From Aquificaceae bacterium (GTDB taxonomy: Bacteria; Aquificota; Aquificia; Aquificales; Aquificaceae), in the NCBI GenBank assembly GCA_015487535.1, contig WFPN01000234.1, positions 1 through 12,118 on the forward strand: a stretch of DNA of 12,118 bases, given 5' to 3'. Under the pieces are notes generated by a model. The model was not told where the DNA came from. It was given only the letters and a program-made list of their open reading frames with translations, and searched no databases. Position numbers and translations under genes: made by a program. Of this stretch, positions 6,111-10,353 are shown in pieces (the first letter of the stretch is position 1; each line of letters begins with the position of its first letter).

Positions 6111-6128
6111 CCCTCCCCCTCCCTCCCC
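6111..6128 (-). other. putative G-quadruplex motif (minus strand)
   Basis: The minus strand reads GGGGAGGGAGGGGGAGGG, four runs of three or more G separated by single A. Single-nucleotide loops give the most stable parallel quadruplexes. The motif lies about 35 bp past the tmk stop, in the 3' region of a tmk transcript, and opposite the C-rich loop of the candidate sRNA. Confidence 0.7.
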
Positions 6129-6138
6129 AAGAGTTTTT

Positions 6139-6162
6139 GCCCCTCCGCCCGGAGGGGCCTTT
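6139..6162 (+). terminator. Rho-independent terminator of the candidate sRNA
   Basis: An 8-bp perfect stem GCCCCTCC/GGAGGGGC (6139-6146 with 6151-6158) with a GCCC tetraloop is followed by CTTTCT. The U tract is short, but the stem is all but one GC. On the minus strand the same stem sits after the tmk stop and is followed by AAAAAC, so it favours plus-strand termination. Confidence 0.65.
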
Positions 6163-6756
6163 CTAAATCAAACCCGTTCTATCCTTCAAAACCCTCACTA
6201 TATCTTCGAACACCTCATCCTCAGACCTCTTCGACCCTATCAAAACTACCCTGTCGGGTTCTTCCCTAGCTATCTCCAGGAAACCTCTCCTGACCTTCTC
6301 CAGAAACAGAGGCTCGTCAAAGCGCGTCTTTTCCCTAACCCGCTCAAGGGCGGTTTCCACATCTATGTCCAGAAGGAACGTTATATCCGGCCTGAGCCCG
6401 AAGGTAGAGAAGGTGTTCAAAGTCTTTACGAGCTCGAGGTCTATGCCCCTTCCGTATCCCTGGTACGCTAACGTAGAGTCGGTGAACCTGTCGAGGATAA
6501 CGATCTCACCCGCATCCAGGAGGGGCAGGAGCTTCTTAGAACACAGGTCTGCCCTGGCCGCCTCAAAGAGGAGAAGCTCACCCCTCTCATCCAGCTCCTC
6601 CTCGAGGAGGATCTTTCTCAGACTTTCGGCCAGCTGCGTCCCACCGGGCTCCCTGAAGATATGGACGGGGAGGCCTTTTTCCTTCAAGTAGTTGAACAAC
6701 CTTCTGGACTGGGTGGTTTTACCGCTCCCGTCTATACCCTCAAAGGTTATGAGCAT
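6163..6756 (-). CDS. tmk: thymidylate kinase
   Basis: 197 residues, the usual length. Thymidylate kinase phosphorylates dTMP to dTDP with ATP in the cytoplasm, an essential step of dTTP synthesis. The P-loop is GIDGSGKTT (7-15), the dTMP-binding segment is FREPGGT (34-40), the DR(F/Y) motif is DRF (89-91), and TDSTLAYQGYGRG (92-104) is the conserved substrate-site stretch. The lid region is REKTRFDE (141-148). The ATG at 6756 has no SD; a perfect TATAAT ends 6 nt before it, overlapping the stop of the upstream sulfite-oxidase-like gene, 12 bp away. So tmk may be read both from that gene and from its own leaderless promoter. Its 3' flank holds the G-quadruplex motif and faces the candidate sRNA. 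Confidence 0.98.
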   Translation of the reverse strand: MLITFEGIDGSGKTTQSRRLFNYLKEKGLPVHIFREPGGTQLAESLRKILLEEELDERGELLLFEAARADLCSKKLLPLLDAGEIVILDRFTDSTLAYQGYGRGIDLELVKTLNTFSTFGLRPDITFLLDIDVETALERVREKTRFDEPLFLEKVRRGFLEIAREEPDRVVLIGSKRSEDEVFEDIVRVLKDRTGLI

Positions 6757-6762
6757 ATGGGG

Positions 6763-6768
6763 ATTATA
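6763..6768 (-). promoter_or_regulatory. TATAAT 6 nt upstream of the tmk ATG (leaderless promoter)
   Basis: The minus strand reads GATATAATCCCCATATG: a perfect -10, six bases, start codon. No SD. The -35 position shows no match to TTGACA. The hexamer lies just upstream of tmk, next to the stop codon of the preceding gene (6769-6771). Confidence 0.5.
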
Positions 6769-7368
6769 TCAATCTCCCCAGTACCTCTGCTCCTTCCAGG
6801 GATCTCCCACCATGTGGTATCCTCTCTCCTCCCAGTATCCGGGCCTGTCTTCCTTCCTGAACTCTATCCCCCACACGTACTTGGCACTTTTCCAAGCGTA
6901 GAGCTTGGGGACCACGAGCCTGAGGGGGAAGCCGTGCTCCCTGGGTATAGTTTCCCCGAACATCTTGTAGGCGAGGATGGAGTCCTCCTGGGCGAAGAAC
7001 TCCAAGGGCATGTTGGTAGTGTAGCCTTCGAGACAGTAAACGAAGACGTACCTGGCCTCCGGCTTCGGTTTAACCAGCTTTATTATCTCTTGTGTAGGGA
7101 CGCCCTCCCACTGTATCTCCTTCACGCTCCATCTGGTCACGCAGTGAAAGTCTGCCACGAGCTCCACGGACGGAAGTTTTAAAACCTCCTCGTAGGTGAG
7201 CTCTATCGGGCTTTCCACCTCGCCCCAAACCTTGAACCTGTACCTTTCTATGTCGAAGTTTGGAAGCCTCTCAACTATATCGTAAACTATCGGGTACTGG
7301 ATCCAGTGCTGTCCGGGAGGGAGCCTGTCCTTCCTCAGATTTATGGGGCTAACTATCCTCTTCTTCAT
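6769..7368 (-). CDS. sulfite-oxidase-like molybdopterin oxidoreductase (YuiH type)
   Basis: 199 residues forming the catalytic domain of the sulfite oxidase family without the C-terminal dimerisation domain or heme domain. The molybdenum ligand is Cys76 in DFHCVTRWS (73-81). Other family stretches are WEGVPTQEII (87-96), Moco-contacting YTTNMPLE (116-123), and HGFPLRLVVPKLYAWKSAKYV (145-165). The opening RLPPGQHWIQYPIVYD is typical of the short cytoplasmic YuiH-like group, and no Tat signal is present, so it is probably cytoplasmic. The physiological substrate of this group is not settled. It is followed 12 bp later by tmk. The 66-bp gap to the divergent gene at 7435 shows only a weak SD-like GGAAG and no good -10 for this gene. 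Confidence 0.92.
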   Translation of the reverse strand: MKKRIVSPINLRKDRLPPGQHWIQYPIVYDIVERLPNFDIERYRFKVWGEVESPIELTYEEVLKLPSVELVADFHCVTRWSVKEIQWEGVPTQEIIKLVKPKPEARYVFVYCLEGYTTNMPLEFFAQEDSILAYKMFGETIPREHGFPLRLVVPKLYAWKSAKYVWGIEFRKEDRPGYWEERGYHMVGDPWKEQRYWGD

Positions 7369-7434
7369 CGCTCTATATCTTCCGAAGCCCTAAACCGATC
7401 CACAATGACGGAGGACAGATAAATTAATTTAGGT

Positions 7435-7761
7435 ATGCTGGACAAGTCTGAACTCGATGAGGAACTCCTTAAGGAGATAGCAAGCGTAGGTGGAGGCTAT
7501 GGAGCCAAGATTGAAGGCTACATGTCCGAGATGAGGAGGATAAGGAAGGCAGTCTCATACCTGAAGCTGAGGATCGAGAGGGAGAGAAATGTCCCAACCC
7601 TATCCATGAGGCTCCTTGTGAGACTGAGGAGGAGATTTTACAGCCTGAGGGAGAAAGCTATAGAACAGAGGAGGTATCTAATCATATACAGAGAGGCTTT
7701 AGGACTTTTGAAGCACAGAGAGGTTTTTGAGATCTACAACATAGAGGAGATCAGACTCTAG
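7435..7761 (+). CDS. small helical, arginine-rich protein of unknown function
   Basis: 108 residues; I do not recognise a family. The sequence looks all-helical: a short acidic N-terminus (MLDKSELDEELLKEI), a Gly-rich turn GGGYGAKI (19-26), then two long basic amphipathic helices with many Arg (RRIRKAVSYLKLRIERER, 34-51; RLRRRFYSLREKAIEQRR, 63-80) and a C-terminal helix. A helical hairpin or coiled coil that binds nucleic acid or a partner protein is possible but unproven. No signal or TM segment. The ATG is the only start possible, because an in-frame TAA lies at 7420-7422. TAAATT (7420-7425) ends 9 nt upstream and no SD is seen, so the leader would be very short. The 3' end overlaps trpG, convergent, by 11 bp. 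Monocistronic. Confidence 0.7.
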   Translation: MLDKSELDEELLKEIASVGGGYGAKIEGYMSEMRRIRKAVSYLKLRIERERNVPTLSMRLLVRLRRRFYSLREKAIEQRRYLIIYREALGLLKHREVFEIYNIEEIRL

Positions 7762-8335
7762 CCCTTTGGGCTTGCTCTAAAAAGTTCTTGAGCACATCCA
7801 TACCGTGCTCGGAGAGGACAGACTCAGGATGGAACTGGACCCCGAAGACGGGAAACTCACTGTGCTGGACCCCCATGATCTCCTCGTCGTCGGACCACGC
7901 GGTTATGCTGAGAACCTCCGGAAGCGATGCCTTCTCTATCACGAGCGAGTGGTATCTGACGGCTGTAAAGGGACTTGGAATACCCTTAAATACTCCCTCT
8001 CCCGTGTGGAATATCCTTGAGACCTTTCCGTGCATAAGGTTCTTGGCCCTTACTATCCTCCCACCGAAGGCGACCCCTATGGACTGATGGCCAAGGCACA
8101 CACCCAGGATAGGTATCTTCGTATAGAAGGCTTTTATGACATCTACGGATACACCCGCCTCGGCCGGGGTGCAAGGCCCGGGAGATATAACGATCGCCTC
8201 AGGTCGCAACTCCCTGATCTCCTCAACGCTGGTCTGGTCGTTTCTCTTTACGATCACATCGGCCCCGAGCGTTCCAAGATACTGGACCAGGTTGTAGGTG
8301 AAGGAGTCGTAGTTGTCTATCATAAGGACCTTCAT
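7751..8335 (-). CDS. trpG: anthranilate / aminodeoxychorismate synthase glutamine amidotransferase
   Basis: 194 residues, standard for a class I glutaminase subunit. Opening IDNYDSFTYNL (6-16), oxyanion region SPGPCTP (51-57), nucleophile Cys80 in GVCLGHQ (78-84), and the catalytic His169 with Glu171 in QFHPES (167-172) are all present. It hydrolyses glutamine and feeds ammonia to TrpE (tryptophan pathway) or PabB (folate pathway). Neither partner gene is here, so TrpG and PabA cannot be separated, and one protein may serve both. No SD precedes the ATG. TATATT ends 7 nt upstream, inside the 19-bp gap after the phosphoribosyltransferase gene, so it may have its own leaderless start as well as read-through. 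Confidence 0.94.
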   Translation of the reverse strand: MKVLMIDNYDSFTYNLVQYLGTLGADVIVKRNDQTSVEEIRELRPEAIVISPGPCTPAEAGVSVDVIKAFYTKIPILGVCLGHQSIGVAFGGRIVRAKNLMHGKVSRIFHTGEGVFKGIPSPFTAVRYHSLVIEKASLPEVLSITAWSDDEEIMGVQHSEFPVFGVQFHPESVLSEHGMDVLKNFLEQAQRARV

Positions 8336-8342
8336 CAGGATT

Positions 8343-8348
8343 AATATA
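8343..8348 (-). promoter_or_regulatory. TATATT 7 nt upstream of the trpG ATG (leaderless promoter)
   Basis: The minus strand reads AGTATATTAATCCTGATG. The hexamer matches the -10 consensus at five of six positions and no SD is present. No -35 is visible at a normal distance. Confidence 0.45.
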
Positions 8349-8354
8349 CTATCC

Positions 8355-9014
8355 TTAAGGTTCGAATAGGCTCCTCTCCTTCGCCCTGTCTATGTAATCC
8401 TTAGCCTCCTCATCCGAGAGCTGATGGAAGTCCCTGTAGAACATACCGACCGCAAAGCTCATCTCACTGGAAGGGCTGTAGCAGACGAAGTCATCCGCAT
8501 ACCCTTTAAACCTCTTAGGACTGTCCTTGGGGCAGACGGGAACTGCAACTATAACCCTCTTTGCACCCCTCTTCTTGGCAAAGCCCGCCGCCGCTATGGC
8601 CGTGTAGCCCGTAGCCACGCCGTCGTCAACTATTATCACCTCCCTGTCTTGAAGATCTGGATAACCACGGGGTAGGAACTTCCTCTCCCTGCTTTTGAGC
8701 TCCTCGAGCTCCTTCTTAGCTACCTCGCTTATAGTTTTAGTATCGAGCTTGGCGTAATTGACCAGCTCCTCGTCCAAGTAGGTAGCCCCCTCTGGGTCTA
8801 TAGCCCCGAAGCCCGCCTCCTCGTTCCAGGGAAGCCCCAGCTTTCTGACCACAACTATACTCATAGGAACGCCGAGCTTTTCGGAGACCTTATAGGCTAC
8901 CGGGATACCTCCCCTCGGGATAGCGAGGACTATGGGTCTATCTTCGGGATGTATCCTATCCTTCAAAACCTCGGCTAAGAGCTCTCCCGCCTCCTCTCTG
9001 TCTTGAAATATCAT
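8355..9014 (-). CDS. phosphoribosyltransferase-domain protein
   Basis: 219 residues of the type I phosphoribosyltransferase fold. AIPRGGIPVAYKVSEKLGVP (31-50) is the usual first helix region and VIIVDDGVATGYTA (126-139) is the PRPP-binding loop with its two acidic residues (Asp130, Asp131). The hood insert (60-125) with RKLGLPWNEEAGFGAI matches a widespread group of uncharacterised bacterial PRTases. The base substrate is unknown, and a purine or regulatory role cannot be told apart. It overlaps the preceding small helical gene by ATGA (9011-9014) and belongs to the uma2-LOG-helical-PRT unit. Cytoplasmic. Confidence 0.92.
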   Translation of the reverse strand: MIFQDREEAGELLAEVLKDRIHPEDRPIVLAIPRGGIPVAYKVSEKLGVPMSIVVVRKLGLPWNEEAGFGAIDPEGATYLDEELVNYAKLDTKTISEVAKKELEELKSRERKFLPRGYPDLQDREVIIVDDGVATGYTAIAAAGFAKKRGAKRVIVAVPVCPKDSPKRFKGYADDFVCYSPSSEMSFAVGMFYRDFHQLSDEEAKDYIDRAKERSLFEP

Positions 9015-9364
9015 ACGAGCTTCTCAAATAGAGAGTTTATGCTGTCGAGCTTCCTGTACGCCTGAACTATAACGTAGTTGAGCTGATCTCCTTCAGCTAT
9101 AGAGAGGTCGTAGAGTATAGAGCTGACCTCTTTCAGGACCTGGTATAGTGTAGTGTAGTGCTCCTCGCTGAGCTTCTTGCTGGGGTTCGGTATCTCCTTG
9201 AAGACCTCTCCTACGGCCTCCTTAACCGACCTCAGATGCTGGGCGAGGGAGAGGATCTCGTAATCGTTCCTGTATATATCAACGACATCGTTGTATCTCT
9301 CCTCTATCTCGGAAAACATCGTGTTGAAGAGCATCTCCTCAAGGGTGCTGATGTCCTTTCCCAT
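9011..9364 (-). CDS. small all-helical protein of unknown function
   Basis: 117 residues, predicted helical throughout, acidic with scattered Tyr; no family recognised. Helices appear around 6-58 (ISTLEEMLFNTMFSEIEERY onward) and 64-116, split by a turn at IPNPSKK (58-64), so a helical bundle or hairpin is likely. There is no signal peptide or TM segment. The start at 9364 is fixed by a strong SD, GGTGGAGGA, well spaced upstream; the next in-frame ATG at 9334 abuts a GAGGAG too closely. It overlaps the end of the LOG-family gene by 26 bp and the phosphoribosyltransferase by ATGA, so all three are translated together, and it may be a partner subunit of one of them. Confidence 0.72.
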   Translation of the reverse strand: MGKDISTLEEMLFNTMFSEIEERYNDVVDIYRNDYEILSLAQHLRSVKEAVGEVFKEIPNPSKKLSEEHYTTLYQVLKEVSSILYDLSIAEGDQLNYVIVQAYRKLDSINSLFEKLV

Positions 9365-9803
9365 AAAATTCCTCCACCTTCCTAATAATTTCGTCTGGGC
9401 TATTCACTTTTTCAATCCCGCCTATATCATGTGTCCTGTAGCCCACCACGTACTTGCCTAGGATCAGAGCGTAGGCGATCTCCGACAGCGTTCCCCAATG
9501 CCCGCCTATGGCTATAACCATGTCCCCACTGGCGACAACGATCGGGTTTCTGTTCCAGCTCATCCCGGTGTTTATCTTCAGATCTACGTAAGGGTTCGCC
9601 TCGTGGCCGTCGTAAGAGGGCATTATCCCTATGGTAAGTCCTCCCTCCTCCTTCGCTCCTTTGCAGACCGCCTCCATAACACCGGTCCTCCCACCGCAAA
9701 CAACCGCTATATTCCTCTTGGCCAGTTCCTTTCCCACCTGGTAGGCTACTTCGTACTCTTCTTCGTTAGCGTTTGAAGAACCTATTACAGAGATTACCCT
9801 CAT
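9339..9803 (-). CDS. LOG / SLOG-type nucleotide-binding protein (TIGR00725-like)
   Basis: 154 residues with a Rossmann-like LOG fold: strand VISVIGSS (3-10), a helix, then VVCGGRTGVMEAVCKGA (34-50), a strand TIGIMPS, and the glycine-rich GGHWGTLSEIAYAL (100-113) in place of the PGGxGTxxE of LOG enzymes. True LOG proteins are cytokinin or nucleoside-5'-monophosphate phosphoribohydrolases. This short subfamily is poorly characterised. From memory, the algal molybdenum cofactor carrier protein is a relative, which is of interest because a molybdoenzyme gene lies 2 kb away, but the link is only suggestive. The ATG overlaps the uma2 stop (ATGA, 9800-9803). Cytoplasmic. Confidence 0.88.
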   Translation of the reverse strand: MRVISVIGSSNANEEEYEVAYQVGKELAKRNIAVVCGGRTGVMEAVCKGAKEEGGLTIGIMPSYDGHEANPYVDLKINTGMSWNRNPIVVASGDMVIAIGGHWGTLSEIAYALILGKYVVGYRTHDIGGIEKVNSPDEIIRKVEEFYGKGHQHP

Positions 9804-10318
9804 GAGAGGACTTCCGCGAGCTTTATTTTCAGATCTGGAAGGAGCTCGATCTCCTCTTCAAAATCGTAGAGCCCAGCCTTCCTGCCCTCAAACAGAGTGG
9901 CTTTTCTCAGTTGGGGATCTATCAGAAGGACCTTTTCCACCCCAGCCTTAAGGTAATCGAAGACCTTCTCCTCCATCTCGGTGTAGGTGTTGCTTGGGGA
10001 GACTATCTCTATCACGAGCTCGGGAGGCGTGGTGAGAATACCCCTAGGCCTCTCGGGAGAACGCTCCTTGCTTATATAGACCACGTCCGCGGACCTTATC
10101 CTGAGTGGGTTCCTGGATATAAGAACTCCTACCTCTCCTACAGCCACGTAGCCTTTTTCTTTCAGCTTTTGCTTGAGCAGAGTGTAAAGCTCTCCTTCCC
10201 ACTCTCCGTGCTCGAAACCCGTAGGTGCCAACTCCTTCACCTCCCCGTCTATCACCTCGTAGTTCCCCTCGGGAAGTTCCTTGAGATCCTCGAAGGTGAG
10301 CTTCTCCTTTAGCTTCAT
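9800..10318 (-). CDS. Uma2 family (DUF820) putative restriction-endonuclease-fold protein
   Basis: 172 residues with the Uma2 pattern: YEVIDGEVKELAPTGFEHGE (20-39), SADVVYISKE (76-85, Asp78), PPELVIEIVSPSNT (98-111, Glu104), and EEKVFDYLKAGVEKVLLIDP (116-135, Lys118). Asp, Glu-x-Val and the later Lys correspond to the PD-(D/E)xK nuclease core, so the active site seems intact. Family members are common in cyanobacteria and some thermophiles, often many per genome, with no settled function. No SD; a TATAAT ends 7 nt before the ATG, pointing to a leaderless transcript. First gene after aspS (24-bp gap) and head of the uma2-LOG-helical-PRT unit. Confidence 0.92.
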   Translation of the reverse strand: MKLKEKLTFEDLKELPEGNYEVIDGEVKELAPTGFEHGEWEGELYTLLKQKLKEKGYVAVGEVGVLISRNPLRIRSADVVYISKERSPERPRGILTTPPELVIEIVSPSNTYTEMEEKVFDYLKAGVEKVLLIDPQLRKATLFEGRKAGLYDFEEEIELLPDLKIKLAEVLS

Positions 10319-10325
10319 ATCAGTG

Positions 10326-10353
10326 ATTATAGACCTTATACCTCACTCCACAA
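10326..10353 (-). promoter_or_regulatory. putative leaderless promoter of uma2
   Basis: On the minus strand TTGTGG (10348-10353), a 16-bp spacer and a perfect TATAAT (10326-10331) are followed by seven bases (CACTGAT) and the ATG. The -35 lies within the last codons of aspS. There is no SD. Confidence 0.5.

Larger units (their letters stand above)
6075..6163 (+). ncRNA. candidate small RNA with C-rich hairpin loop and own terminator
   Basis: From the predicted start near 6075 the RNA would have a purine-rich 5' segment (about 6080-6103). Next comes a perfect 8-bp stem AAAAACTC/GAGTTTTT (6104-6111 with 6131-6138) closing a 19-nt loop made of C runs with single U (6112-6130), and directly after it the terminator hairpin (6139-6158). 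Length is about 88-90 nt. This design, an exposed C/U-rich loop plus terminator, resembles sRNAs that pair with Shine-Dalgarno or G-rich mRNA sites (for example RsaE-type and RepG-type RNAs). It lacks SRP RNA, 6S and tRNA features. A competing 6-bp stem GGGAGT/ACTCCC (6097-6113) could hide part of the loop. Expression is not shown by sequence alone. Confidence 0.55.

Noticed and set aside
6075..6163. SRP (4.5S) RNA, 6S RNA or tRNA as the identity of the small RNA
   Set aside because: No conserved SRP apical loop sequence, too short for 6S and without its central bubble, and no cloverleaf or T-loop.
6101..6166. 21-codon plus-strand ORF from GTG (peptide beginning MKNSLPLPPQEF) with a GAGG 6 nt upstream, lying in the candidate sRNA
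   Set aside because: The reading frame runs through both hairpins including the terminator stem, and its Pro/Leu content is what a C-rich tract gives by chance. A leader-peptide reading cannot be excluded, but the RNA structure explains the sequence better.
6040..6471. Long plus-strand ORF over the sRNA region and tmk
   Set aside because: Most of it is antisense to tmk, its first part is the promoter and C-rich tract, and the protein is low-complexity with no domain.
6661..7182. 173-codon plus-strand ORF opposite tmk and the molybdoenzyme gene
   Set aside because: It is the shadow of two well-supported minus-strand genes with catalytic motifs; its own translation has no recognisable domain.
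9332..9334. Downstream ATG (9334) as start of the small helical gene, which would remove the 26-bp overlap with the LOG gene
   Set aside because: The purine run GAGGAG touches that ATG with no spacing, while the ATG at 9364 has a well-spaced GGTGGAGGA.
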